Assembly: GCA_949293815.1 (NCBI GenBank)
Contig: CASFEZ010000006.1
Span: 1 to 64,000 of the forward strand
Direction of reading: 5' to 3'
DNA length: 64,000 nucleotides
Source: an uncultured Eubacteriales bacterium
Lineage (GTDB): Bacteria; Bacillota; Clostridia; Oscillospirales; Acutalibacteraceae
Made by a program: the position numbers and the translations under genes. Below, in pieces: positions 28,350-39,254 of this stretch. Under the pieces are notes generated by a model that was not told the origin of the DNA, ran no database searches, and worked only from the letters and a program-made list of their open reading frames with translations. The number at the start of each line of letters is the position of its first letter. Positions within the stretch are counted from its first letter, which is position 1.

Positions 28350-29249
28350 ATGAGAAAATGTTTGACTGCGGCTGCGGCAGGGCTGCTGGCGTGTTATTTC
28401 GCGTTTTGTTTTGTTTTTGCCGCCGACGGCGCGCTTAGGGGGGATGTGGATCAAAACGGACGGGTGAATACCTCGGATGCGCGGTCGATTTTGCGGCATG
28501 CGGTTTCGCTGGATTCGCTGCCGGAGGAAATGGTGACATTTGCGGATGTGGACAGCGACGGCTCTTTGAAAACCGCCGATGCGCGGCTGGCTTTGCGCAT
28601 GGCGGTGGGACTGGAAGAGCTGTTTACCATGGACGAGGTGTACCATGCGCACGCCTATGTGGAGCTGGAACGCACGGACGAAACCTGTACTGCTGACGGG
28701 CAGCGGTTATTGCGCTGCCAGGTTTGCGGCAAGGAAAAAACTGAGGTGCTGCCGGCGCGGCATATCTATCAGGATGCTACCTGCACCACCCCGCGCACCT
28801 GTACGCGCTGCGGCGCTACGACCGGTTCTGCCCTGGGGCATACCACCGGTTTGGGGATCTGCGGCAACTGCGGTCAGGAAATTCTGGATTTGATGGACGA
28901 AATGGATGCCGTTTTGAGCCAATACAACAGTGCGGTTGAGTATATTGATATGGCCTATGGAGCCTTGGCGTATGGCGATTTGGCACAGGCGCGGTCTTAT
29001 TATAACCAGGCAGGCGCTGCGTATGCCGCTGCGGCAGAATGCTGCGGTTCCTATTGGGAATTTCAGACAATTAAGCCGCTTTTGACGCAATTGTCTTCTA
29101 CGATCTATTCGATGAGTCAGTCGATGGGCCTTTCCCAGGCGCATGTGGATGCCTTTAATGGGTATGTTGATCAGTATGTGGCGCTTATCGAGTCCTTCCA
29201 GACGGAAGTCATCAATCGCTGGGGCGATTATTATTACTTCGAGGAATAA
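28350..29249 (+). CDS. Secreted protein with N-terminal dockerin and helical C-terminal domain
   Basis: 299 residues. Signal peptide (MRKCLTAAAAGLLACYFA...), then immediately a dockerin with segments GDVDQNGRVNTSDAR and ADVDSDGSLKTADAR. Next is a Cys-pair region with CxxC motifs like those in the first gene of the window, and a C-terminal helical domain of about 120 residues rich in Tyr/Ala/Gln. No enzyme motif. An N-terminal dockerin is uncommon and suggests that the C-terminal helices are the displayed cargo. Monocistronic: own promoter, own terminator. Confidence 0.85.
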   Translation: MRKCLTAAAAGLLACYFAFCFVFAADGALRGDVDQNGRVNTSDARSILRHAVSLDSLPEEMVTFADVDSDGSLKTADARLALRMAVGLEELFTMDEVYHAHAYVELERTDETCTADGQRLLRCQVCGKEKTEVLPARHIYQDATCTTPRTCTRCGATTGSALGHTTGLGICGNCGQEILDLMDEMDAVLSQYNSAVEYIDMAYGALAYGDLAQARSYYNQAGAAYAAAAECCGSYWEFQTIKPLLTQLSSTIYSMSQSMGLSQAHVDAFNGYVDQYVALIESFQTEVINRWGDYYYFEE

Positions 29250-29280
29250 GTCATTTCGTTCTTTAAATAAAAACACAGAA

Positions 29281-29317
29281 AAGCCGCCCCCGGCTGTAAC
29301 GCCGGGAGCGGTTTTTT
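29281..29317 (+). terminator. Terminator of the dockerin gene
   Basis: agccgc-cccggc / gccggg-agcggt stem followed by six T. Confidence 0.75.
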
Positions 29318-29341
29318 GTGCAGAGAAAGAGGAAGCAGCGT

Positions 29342-32032
<2,691 letters not shown>

Positions 32033-32041
32033 GTACTCACC

Positions 32042-32338
32042 TCATTTGAGTTTTTTGATTAAATCCACCGCTTCATCGATAATATCGGTATTGCCTTTTT
32101 GGATTTCCTCCACCACACAGGTCTGCATATGCTCCTGTAAAACCTGATAGCCCAGCGCTTGCAGCGCGCTTTCGATGGCGGCTATCTGAATTAAAATGTC
32201 CTTGCAATAGCGGTTTTCATCGAGCATGCGACCGATGCCCGTGAGCTGACCGGATATACGGTTCAGCCGGTTTTTTAAGGCGCGGACGGTTTCTTCCTCC
32301 CGGGGCGTGTTTTTGGTATGGTGACAACAATTCTCCAT
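32042..32338 (-). CDS. csoR: CsoR/DUF156 copper-sensing repressor
   Basis: 98 residues of the all-helical CsoR family: 'ALKNRLNRISGQLTGIGRMLDENRYCKDILIQIAA', with the Cu ligand Cys in 'RYCKDIL', a His in 'LQEHMQTC' and the second Cys in that motif (C-H-C triad). Cu(I) binding releases it from DNA. It heads the csoR-copA operon; its operators lie in the promoter just upstream. Confidence 0.92.
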   Translation of the reverse strand: MENCCHHTKNTPREEETVRALKNRLNRISGQLTGIGRMLDENRYCKDILIQIAAIESALQALGYQVLQEHMQTCVVEEIQKGNTDIIDEAVDLIKKLK

Positions 32339-32377
32339 GGGAATCGCTCCTGTATTTTTTATACGGCTCTGTGAGTG

Positions 32378-32438
32378 AATACCCCCATAGGGTATTTTGC
32401 CTGTTGTTATTATATACCCCTACGGGGTATTTTGTCAA
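32378..32438 (-). promoter_or_regulatory. csoR-copA promoter with two CsoR-type operators
   Basis: Minus-strand promoter TTGACA (32433-32438), 18-bp spacer, TATAAT (32409-32414). A perfect palindrome ATACCCC-tac-GGGGTAT (32414-32430) fills the spacer. A second, ATACCCCCATAGGGTAT, lies at 32379-32395, downstream of the start point. Both fit the G/C-rich CsoR operator type, so the operon would be autorepressed and induced by copper. Confidence 0.8.
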
Positions 32439-32515
32439 GGGGTGGATTTCATTTTTTTTGCAAAGGTGATATGTGTCTATCGGTATTCTTTGTATATAAC
32501 TGCGGAATATGAAAA

Positions 32516-32551
32516 GCAACCGCTTTTCGGTTTTTTCCGAAAGGCGGCTGC
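32516..32551 (-). terminator. Terminator of the nitroreductase gene
   Basis: GCAACCGCTTTTCGG / CCGAAAGGCGGCTGC stem, with ttttc following on the minus strand. Confidence 0.75.
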
Positions 32552-32572
32552 CCGGTAGGCTGGTGTTGAAAA

Positions 32573-33238
32573 TCATCCCCAGGTGAAATTTTCTTTGCCG
32601 GCGCCCAGTTCAAAATGGGCTTTGGCGATGCCGAGATCGACTTTGGTATAAAAGCCCGTACCGGCTTTTGCGGTGACCTTTTTCCCGTCCAGGGAGAAGG
32701 TAAATTTTTGCTGGTTCATGGCAGTGGGCGCAAGCAGCGCAGCGTTGATGCCGTTTTGGAACCACTGGGGCGGGTTTTCTGCGGTGTGCATGACCTGTTC
32801 GGCGGTTTTGCCCCGGTGAGCTGTTCCCGCTGTTGCGCCGTAGCCGATGGCAATGACCAGCACACATTTTTCGTTTTTATCTAATGTATATGCCGCCTTG
32901 CTTTTGCTGTAGGTCAGCGCCACCCAGCAGGTGTTCAGCCCCAGCGTTTGCGCCATAAGGACGATTTTTTCGCCGTAATAGCCCAGCTTTTCGTCCAGGT
33001 TCGCCCCCTTGTTGCCCACCAGCGCAATATAATTGCGCACGCCGGAAAACTTGCCGTAGTGCGCCATGCGTCCGGAAAAGGCCTGGGGCTCGTTCAAAAT
33101 GAGCTGGATATTTAGACCGCTTTCCCGGTTGCATTGGTCGATATATTGCTTGAGGTTTTGCAGCACCTCGCCCTCAATGGGCTGCGGGGTATAGGTGCGC
33201 ACCGAATGGCGCTCGCGCATGGCTTGTAACAAATCCAT
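32573..33238 (-). CDS. Nitroreductase-family flavoprotein
   Basis: 221 residues: 'RHSVRTYTPQPI' N-terminal FMN-contact motif, 'LNTCWVALTYSKS' and 'AAPTAMNQQKF'-type FMN-binding C-terminal motif (here LLAPTAMNQQKFTF). It reduces nitro compounds or quinones with NAD(P)H in anaerobes, or acts as a putative TM nitroreductase-like NAD(P)H oxidase. Ribosome site gggagg 6-7 bases before ATG. Monocistronic. Confidence 0.85.
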   Translation of the reverse strand: MDLLQAMRERHSVRTYTPQPIEGEVLQNLKQYIDQCNRESGLNIQLILNEPQAFSGRMAHYGKFSGVRNYIALVGNKGANLDEKLGYYGEKIVLMAQTLGLNTCWVALTYSKSKAAYTLDKNEKCVLVIAIGYGATAGTAHRGKTAEQVMHTAENPPQWFQNGINAALLAPTAMNQQKFTFSLDGKKVTAKAGTGFYTKVDLGIAKAHFELGAGKENFTWG

Positions 33239-33356
33239 GTTTGTTCCTCCCTTGATAAGAAAAATAGGAAAGGTCTTATGTTCTGTTTTAGTATAGCATA
33301 TTTTTTTGGCAATGGAAAGAGATGGCGGCAGCTTCTTTCTATTTTATATCGCAAAC

Positions 33357-33384
33357 AGCCCCGCCGCAGAGAAACGGCGGGGCT
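33357..33384 (-). terminator. Terminator of the BIG2/LRR/dockerin gene
   Basis: AGCCCCGCCG / CGGCGGGGCT 10-bp perfect stem, 14 bases beyond the stop. Confidence 0.75.
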
Positions 33385-33397
33385 TAAAAGCATGCTG

Positions 33398-35788
33398 TCA
33401 GGTTTCGTCATTGCCAAAGGTTGCCAGTCCGACGGCCACGCGGAGAATCAGGCGGGCGTCGGCGGAACGGATATGGTCATCCTGATCCACATCGGCGGCA
33501 AGGGTTTGGGTAACACTCAGGCTTTCCAGCCCAACGGCGGCGCGCAGAGCAAGCCGCGCATCGGCCGAAGTGACGCTGCCGTCACCGTTTAAATCGCCCA
33601 ATACATAGGCCGGCTGGGTTGCGGTTGTCGGGGGCTCGGTGGTCGGAACGACAGAGGGGCTGGTTCCGGCGGGTTCCGTAGTAGGTGCTTCTGACGGTTC
33701 GGCTGCGGGCTGGGTTGTGGTTGTCGGGGGCTCGGTGGTCGGAACGACAGAGGGGCTGGTTCCGGCGGGTTCCGTAGTAGGTGCTTCTGACGGTTCGGCG
33801 GCGGGCTGGGTTGTTGCGGCAGGCGGCTCGGTGTTCGGGGTGCCGGTTGTGGTTGGCAGGGGCAGAACAAGCGTAGCCGCGTACAGGCAGGCGTTGTCCG
33901 GCTCGATTTCGATGGCGTCCCACTGTCTGGCAGTTCCATCATAGTATACGGTTTGCAGATTGTCGCAGCCTATAAACGCGCCCTCGTCGATTTTGGTAAC
34001 AGAGGCGGGAATGGTCACCGTTTGCAGGGCGGCGCAGCTGCCGAATGCATAATCGCCGATCTCCCGTACCCCGTCCAGAAGCGGCGCTTCGGTCAGGTTG
34101 ACACAGCCGTAGAAGGTGTAGTCGTCAATTTCCCGCAGCGAAGCCGGGAAGGTGACGGCAGTCAAATGGGTGCAGTCAAAGAATGCGAAATCACCCAGCT
34201 CTGTCACGCCCTGGGGAATGGTGTATTCGGTCACCGGGCTGCCCGCGGGCATACAGATAAGCTCGGTTTTATTTTTATTGAACAGTACGCCGTTTTCATC
34301 GGTACTATAGGTCCGGTTCGCCTCGTCCACGGTGAACGAAGCCAGGGTGGCGCAGAATAAAAACGCATCCGATTCGATGTCGGTTACCGTGGCAGGAATG
34401 AAGATGGAGGTAATCTCCGCCGCATGGAAGGCATTTGATTCAATTTCGGTCACGGTTCTGCCATTGATCTCGGCGGGGATGGTCACCGCTGCGGCGGTAC
34501 CGGTATAACCGGTGATGCCGATGGTGCCGTTATCCGCTATCTCATAGGTAAAATCACTGGTGACGGGCACTGTTGTCGGCGGTATGGTCGGCAATTCGGT
34601 GGCTTGCTCGGGCACGGTGACGGAGCAGCTTGCGGTAAAGCCGCCCTCTGCGCTGGTAACGGTGATTTCTGTGGTGCCTGCCGCCAGCGCCGTAACCGTG
34701 CCGCCCTCCACCGTAGCCACGGCGGGGTTCGCGCTCTGCCAGGTGACGGTCTGGTTGGTTGCGTTGTCGGGCGTAAATACCGGCGTTAAGACAGCGGTTT
34801 CGCCGACTTGCAGATGGAGAGCGGTGTCAGAAAGCGCAATGCCGGTCAGCGCCACCGCATAGCGGCGCTCCATGGCAAGATAGGGGTAGCCGTCGTTGAC
34901 ATCTTCCGCCATGCGCCAGGTATTGTCAAAATCCCAGTCTTTATAGGTCTCGCGCATTTTCATGGCCAGGGTGCTTTTGGCGGTGGTGGCGGCGTTGCTG
35001 TTGTCTCTGCCGGACAGCTCCCTGTCGTGGAAATTGTTGTGAAAGGTCTTGTCGTCATCGCCGAAGACAGAGATATAGGTGATTGGATAAAAGCCCCGGC
35101 TGCCGGTGAAGGTGCCGGCATAGTAGCAGCTGCTGATTTCGCCGCCGCTGGTTTTGCCCGCAATGCCGCCGATGTACGCGGTATAGCTTTGGGTGGTATC
35201 GTTTGTGGGGTAGGTATAGGTAAAGTCTACCCGGGAATAACAGTTGCGAATGATCCCCCGGTTGCTTGTAACCAGACCGCCCGCCGTAAATTCGCCGGTT
35301 GTCCCTTGGGAACGGCGAACGGTTATAGAGCCCTCCGCTACGCAGTTTTCGATAAGACCCGTATTGCTATTGATGTCACAGAGCAGCGCGGATTCGAGCC
35401 TGCTGGGGCGGGAGTTGCTGACGCTTACCTGCCCCGAGACAATCACATTGCGAATTACGCCCCGATTGGAAAAAAAGAGCAGACCTGCCACCTGCGAGGT
35501 GGCGGTACCGTCCATGCTAAGCCGGTAGCCGTCCCCGTCAAACACACCGGTAAAACTGGTTTCCATATTATCCCAGGAGGCAGGCAGGGTAATATCGCTG
35601 CCCAGCCGATAACAGGCGCCCGGAAAATCATAGATAAAGGAAAGCTCTTCGGGGGTGGTAATGATATAGGGGCTGCTTTCCGTGCCTTCCCCTTCGGGCA
35701 GCTCCGCCGCGCTGACCGGCGATAGCAGGAAGCCGGTAAAAAACACGGCAAGGGCGGTTAAAAAAGATAGGATTCTTCGTTTTTTCAT
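33398..35788 (-). CDS. Secreted GLUG/BIG2/LRR protein with C-terminal dockerin
   Basis: 796 residues. Signal peptide (MKKRRILSFLTALAVFFTG...), GLUG-like beta-helix repeats ('GGIAGKTSGGEISSCYYAG'), a BIG2 Ig-like domain ('LTPVFTPDNATNQTVTWQS...'), BspA/LRR_5 repeats ('VREIGDYAFGSCAALQTVTIP'), a Pro/Thr linker made of two near-identical 32-residue units, and a dockerin (GDLNGDGSVTSADAR, ADVDQDDHIRSADAR). Likely an adhesin or structural subunit attached through a cohesin. Start ATG 35788 with gagg upstream. A duplicated promoter region precedes it. Confidence 0.88.
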   Translation of the reverse strand: MKKRRILSFLTALAVFFTGFLLSPVSAAELPEGEGTESSPYIITTPEELSFIYDFPGACYRLGSDITLPASWDNMETSFTGVFDGDGYRLSMDGTATSQVAGLLFFSNRGVIRNVIVSGQVSVSNSRPSRLESALLCDINSNTGLIENCVAEGSITVRRSQGTTGEFTAGGLVTSNRGIIRNCYSRVDFTYTYPTNDTTQSYTAYIGGIAGKTSGGEISSCYYAGTFTGSRGFYPITYISVFGDDDKTFHNNFHDRELSGRDNSNAATTAKSTLAMKMRETYKDWDFDNTWRMAEDVNDGYPYLAMERRYAVALTGIALSDTALHLQVGETAVLTPVFTPDNATNQTVTWQSANPAVATVEGGTVTALAAGTTEITVTSAEGGFTASCSVTVPEQATELPTIPPTTVPVTSDFTYEIADNGTIGITGYTGTAAAVTIPAEINGRTVTEIESNAFHAAEITSIFIPATVTDIESDAFLFCATLASFTVDEANRTYSTDENGVLFNKNKTELICMPAGSPVTEYTIPQGVTELGDFAFFDCTHLTAVTFPASLREIDDYTFYGCVNLTEAPLLDGVREIGDYAFGSCAALQTVTIPASVTKIDEGAFIGCDNLQTVYYDGTARQWDAIEIEPDNACLYAATLVLPLPTTTGTPNTEPPAATTQPAAEPSEAPTTEPAGTSPSVVPTTEPPTTTTQPAAEPSEAPTTEPAGTSPSVVPTTEPPTTATQPAYVLGDLNGDGSVTSADARLALRAAVGLESLSVTQTLAADVDQDDHIRSADARLILRVAVGLATFGNDET
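33623..33810 (-). repeat. Two 96-bp tandem repeats encoding the Thr/Pro/Glu linker
   Basis: Units 33623-33718 and 33719-about 33810 are almost identical. They encode 32-residue linker blocks (PTTTTQPAAEPSEAPTTEPA core). Such repeats change length readily by slippage or recombination. Confidence 0.8.
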
Positions 35789-35821
35789 CGGATTGCCTCA
35801 CTTTCATTTTATATTTTGTGT

Positions 35822-35985
35822 TAAAGTAAGTATATCATAGTTTTGTAAAACTGTCAATTCTGAATAATAAGCAGATACAGGTTCCATACGCTATGATATC
35901 GCTAAAGTAAGTATATCATAGTATTGTGAAACTGTTAATTCTGAATAATAAGCAGATACAGGTTCCATATGCTATGAAATCGTTT
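35822..35985 (-). promoter_or_regulatory. 81-bp tandem direct repeat carrying two promoters
   Basis: Two copies, offset by 81 bp, each hold a complete minus-strand promoter: TTGACA-N17-TATACT at 35829-35857 and TTAACA-N17-TATACT at 35910-35938. Both drive the BIG2/LRR/dockerin gene. The copies differ at a few positions only, so the duplication is fairly recent. Confidence 0.75.
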
Positions 35986-36002
35986 CGGGGGGGCAAGCTC
36001 TT

Positions 36003-37244
36003 TTAGCCGTTGCGGATAGAAAGCCCCTGTTCGTAGGCGCGCACTTCGGTTAGATAATCCGCCGGTATCCGCTGGCGATGGAGGTATTCCTGCCACACAT
36101 CACCAAAGGGGGCGGTTTTCAGCGCCTCCTGTAAGACCATCAGCGCGGTCCAGTCGTTGGCGTCCTGCAAATTTTGCAGCGTTTCATTGGGCTGCAACAG
36201 GGCGTAAAGCAGGGCTTTTTGCACATTGCGCACGCCGGTAACCCAGGCGGATACCCGGTTGATGGAGGCGTCGAAGTAATCCGTTGCTAAAAAGACCCGA
36301 TCGAGCGCATCGGCGCGTACAATCTCTTTGGCAATCTCCCTCGTTTCATCGTCGAACAGCACCACATGATCCGAGTCCCAGCGCATGGGACGGGTGATAT
36401 GCAGGGCAATCCTGTCGTAAAACAGCAAAAGGGAGGAGATTTTATCGGATACCAGCTCAGTAGGATGGTAGTGACCGTTGTCCAATAGGGGCGTAAGATG
36501 CCGGGAGGCGGCGTAGCTTAAGGTAAATTCTGCCGAACCGACCGTATAGGCCTCCAGACCGATGCCGAATACCTTGGATTCCAGCGTCACATAGACCTGA
36601 GCTTTGTCGTAGGGTACAGATAAAATCTCGTCCAGTGCTTCCAGAAACCGGCGGCGGGGAGCGAGACGGTCGGCGGGATAGTCCTTCATGCCATCGGGGA
36701 TCCAGATATTCATCACGCAGGGCATACCGGTTTGACGGGCGAAATAGTCTGCAATGACAAGGCAATGTTTACAGTGGTCAATCCAGTACCGCCGTACCGC
36801 TTTATCCGGCGAAGAAAGGGTCAGGTTATCCTTGACCATCGGGTGGGAAAACAGCGTGGGGTTAAAATCCAGCCCCAATCCCCGCGCTTTGGCAAAATCC
36901 ACCCATTTTTGGAAGTGGCGGGGTTCAATGCGGCTGCGGTCGGGTGTTTCGCCGTTTTCAAAAATGGCGTAGCTGGCGTGCAGGTTCAGCTTCTTTTTGC
37001 CGGGAATCAGGGAAAACGCCTTGTCCAAATCCGCCATCAGCTCCTCGGGATTGCGGGCGCGGTAAGGGTAATCGCCGGTGGTTTGGATGCCGCCGGACAG
37101 CGCGCCGCCGCCGTCGAAGCCAATCACATCGTCCCCCTGCCAGCAGTGAATGGAAACCGGCACCTCGCTAAGGCGCGCGAGCGCCTTTTGGGTATCCACG
37201 CCGAAGTGCGCGTATATTTGTTTTGCTTCTTCATATCTGGTCAT
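36003..37244 (-). CDS. rhaA: L-rhamnose isomerase
   Basis: 413 residues from the ATG at 37244 with GGAGG upstream; an upstream in-frame start at 37268 precedes that site. 'SIHCWQGDDVIGFD', 'NLHASYA', 'LDFNPTLFSHPMVKDN', 'CVMNIWIPDGMKD', 'TLESKVFGIGLE' and 'LLDNGHYHPTE' are RhaA signatures, including metal-binding Glu, Asp and His. It converts L-rhamnose to L-rhamnulose. The rest of the rhamnose pathway is not in the window. Confidence 0.95.
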   Translation of the reverse strand: MTRYEEAKQIYAHFGVDTQKALARLSEVPVSIHCWQGDDVIGFDGGGALSGGIQTTGDYPYRARNPEELMADLDKAFSLIPGKKKLNLHASYAIFENGETPDRSRIEPRHFQKWVDFAKARGLGLDFNPTLFSHPMVKDNLTLSSPDKAVRRYWIDHCKHCLVIADYFARQTGMPCVMNIWIPDGMKDYPADRLAPRRRFLEALDEILSVPYDKAQVYVTLESKVFGIGLEAYTVGSAEFTLSYAASRHLTPLLDNGHYHPTELVSDKISSLLLFYDRIALHITRPMRWDSDHVVLFDDETREIAKEIVRADALDRVFLATDYFDASINRVSAWVTGVRNVQKALLYALLQPNETLQNLQDANDWTALMVLQEALKTAPFGDVWQEYLHRQRIPADYLTEVRAYEQGLSIRNG

Positions 37245-37462
37245 TAAAAATCCTCCTTGGCAACGCATTGATTGTCTGAATCATCGTTTGATGGCTTATT
37301 CTGCAATGGAACACAAAAAAACGCACGGTGTCACTCTTTATCATATCAAAATAGACGCTAAATGTAAAGATTTTTGTATAAAATGACAGCGCTTTATCCG
37401 GTAAACCGCACAGCGGGACGAAAGATTTTTTGGAAAAGGTGCCATGATGTCAGGGTTTGACA

Positions 37463-37491
37463 TTGTAAGTCAGGTAGCATCCGGCTATAAT
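37463..37491 (+). promoter_or_regulatory. Promoter of the phage late operon
   Basis: TTGTAA, 17-bp spacer, TATAAT; terminase start about 120 bases downstream. TTGACA also occurs at 37457-37462, 23 bp from the -10. The non-consensus -35 would suit activator-dependent late transcription. Confidence 0.55.
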
Positions 37492-37521
37492 GGTAGCATG
37501 AAAAACTGAAGAGACAGACAG

Positions 37522-37551
37522 AAAGGGAATCGCGAAAAGGCGGTTCCCTTT
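37522..37551 (+). other. Leader hairpin of the late operon
   Basis: AAAGGGAATCGC / GCGGTTCCCTTT stem of about 12 bp with a 6-base loop, 30 bases after the promoter and 60 before terS, followed by tgcgctt. It may be an attenuator, an antitermination site, or a structured leader. Confidence 0.45.
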
Positions 37552-37612
37552 GCGCTTACCCCGCGAGAAGGGGCATTCTACGGTTTTTCATAAAACGGAA
37601 AGGGGGAATCAG

Positions 37613-37981
37613 ATGCTGACGGCGAAGCAGCTGCGAGCGGTGGAGCTGCTGCTTGAGGGGAAGATGTCCCTCAAGCAGATTGCCTCTCAGGTCGGCGTCA
37701 GCGAATCAACGCTGAGCCGCTGGAAAAAGGACGAGGCGTTTTCCGCCTTTTATGCCCAGGGGCTGCGCCGCGTTTTAAACGATGCTGCCGCCGAGGCGCT
37801 CAGAACGGAAATGCAGATTCTGCTGCATTCCGACTCCGACAGCTCCCGGCTTTCGGCGGCGAAGGATTTATTGGATCGCGCCGGCTTCAAGACCCGGGAT
37901 ACGGCGGATAGAAACGCGGACAACCGGCTGCAAATCACCGTTTGCTACGGCGATGCAAAGCATTCGGATAGAAAGCAATGA
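37613..37981 (+). CDS. Phage terminase small subunit
   Basis: 122 residues from the ATG at 37613 (aaaggggg 7 bases upstream); the longer frame to 37550 lacks a site. The N-terminal HTH ('SLKQIASQVGVSESTLSRWKKD') is that of phBC6A51/XtmA-type small terminases, which recognise phage DNA for packaging. It overlaps terL by 29 bases. Confidence 0.85.
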   Translation: MLTAKQLRAVELLLEGKMSLKQIASQVGVSESTLSRWKKDEAFSAFYAQGLRRVLNDAAAEALRTEMQILLHSDSDSSRLSAAKDLLDRAGFKTRDTADRNADNRLQITVCYGDAKHSDRKQ

Positions 37982-39209
37982 GATTTTTCGTCCGGTGCAT
38001 GCCTGCACCAAGCGGTATGTACTGCTGAAAGGGTCTGCCGGGTCGGGAAAAAGTGTGGACACCGCCCAGCAATATATTTTGCGGCTGATGCGCGATGTGG
38101 GGCGGAATTTGATTTGCCTGCGCAAATCCGAGGTGACCAACCGGGACTCCACATACGCGGAGCTTTGCGCGGTGATTCACCGCTACGGGCTGGACGATTA
38201 CTGGAAAATTGGCGCCGAGCCTCTCTACTTGCGCTGTATCAACGGCAATAGTGTGATTTTTCGCGGCATGAACGACGACAAGCAGCGAGAGAAGCTGAAA
38301 TCCGTTACCTTTCGCCGCGGCAAGCTGACCGATGTTTGGTTTGAGGAGCTGACCGAGTTCAGCCGGGCGGATTTTGAACTGGTGGACGACCGTCTCAGGG
38401 GCGAGCTGCCAAAGGGGCTGTTTTATCAGATTAAGGGCACCTTTAACCCGGTCAGCGCCAACCACTGGGTCAAGAAGGTGTTCTTTGATACGCCGGATGA
38501 AAATGTGCTGACCCACCACTCCACCTATCGGGACAACCGGTTTATTGATGAGGCGTATCTTATGCGTATGGAGCGCCGCAAACGGCTTGACCCGGAAGGC
38601 TACCGGGTGTACGGTTTGGGGGAATGGGGCGAGGTGTCCGGGCTGATTCTGACCAACTGGCAGGTGCGCGACTGCCCCATGGACTTTACCGCCTATGACG
38701 ATGTGGTCATGGGGCAGGATTTTGGCTATAACCATGCCAACGCGCTGCTGCTGTTGGGGATGCGGGACGGGGATGTGTATATTCTGCGCGAACTGGTGGC
38801 AAGGGGCCGGGATACGGCGGAGCTGATTGCCATGGCTGAACAGGCAGGCTTTCCGAAACAGGTCACCATGTTTTGCGACAGCGCAGAACCCGACCGGATA
38901 CGCATGTGGCGCAAGGCGGGCTTTTTGGCGCAGGGCGTAAACAAGAACGGCGCAAGGGGCTCGGTGAGCGCACAGATTGACTGGCTCAAGCAGCGGCAGC
39001 TTTATGTCAGCCCTGCCTGTGCGCATACGATTGGCGAGCTGCGGGACTGGAAATGGCAGTTTGACAGCGTGAGCGGCGCCTACCTGGACGCGCCTGTTGC
39101 CCAAAACGACGATGCCATGGCGGCGCTGCGCTATGGGGTAGAAGGCTGGCGGCACGCAAACGGCGGGCTGCAGGTTCTGAAAAGTAAGGGAACGCGCAGC
39201 CGCCGGTAG
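37953..39209 (+). CDS. Phage terminase large subunit, PBSX family
   Basis: 418 residues from the ATG at 37953. Walker A 'GSAGSGKS' (residues 27-34), 'TDVWFEELTEFSR' with the Walker B-type acidic pair, and C-terminal RNase H-like nuclease with 'VVMGQDFGYNHANALL' and 'CDSAEPDRIRMWRKAG'. This is the ATP motor and nuclease of DNA packaging, of the PBSX/XtmB branch. PBSX-type terminases are associated with headful or non-specific packaging. Confidence 0.92.
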   Translation: MQSIRIESNEIFRPVHACTKRYVLLKGSAGSGKSVDTAQQYILRLMRDVGRNLICLRKSEVTNRDSTYAELCAVIHRYGLDDYWKIGAEPLYLRCINGNSVIFRGMNDDKQREKLKSVTFRRGKLTDVWFEELTEFSRADFELVDDRLRGELPKGLFYQIKGTFNPVSANHWVKKVFFDTPDENVLTHHSTYRDNRFIDEAYLMRMERRKRLDPEGYRVYGLGEWGEVSGLILTNWQVRDCPMDFTAYDDVVMGQDFGYNHANALLLLGMRDGDVYILRELVARGRDTAELIAMAEQAGFPKQVTMFCDSAEPDRIRMWRKAGFLAQGVNKNGARGSVSAQIDWLKQRQLYVSPACAHTIGELRDWKWQFDSVSGAYLDAPVAQNDDAMAALRYGVEGWRHANGGLQVLKSKGTRSRR

Positions 39210-39254
39210 CTGAAAAAAATAAAAGGCGGCAGTCCGCCGCCAAAAAAGGAGTGT

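Noticed and set aside
37250..37460. Left attachment site of the phage cluster
   Set aside because: I looked for a repeat shared with 62.4-63.2 kb and for a tRNA at the boundary and saw neither.
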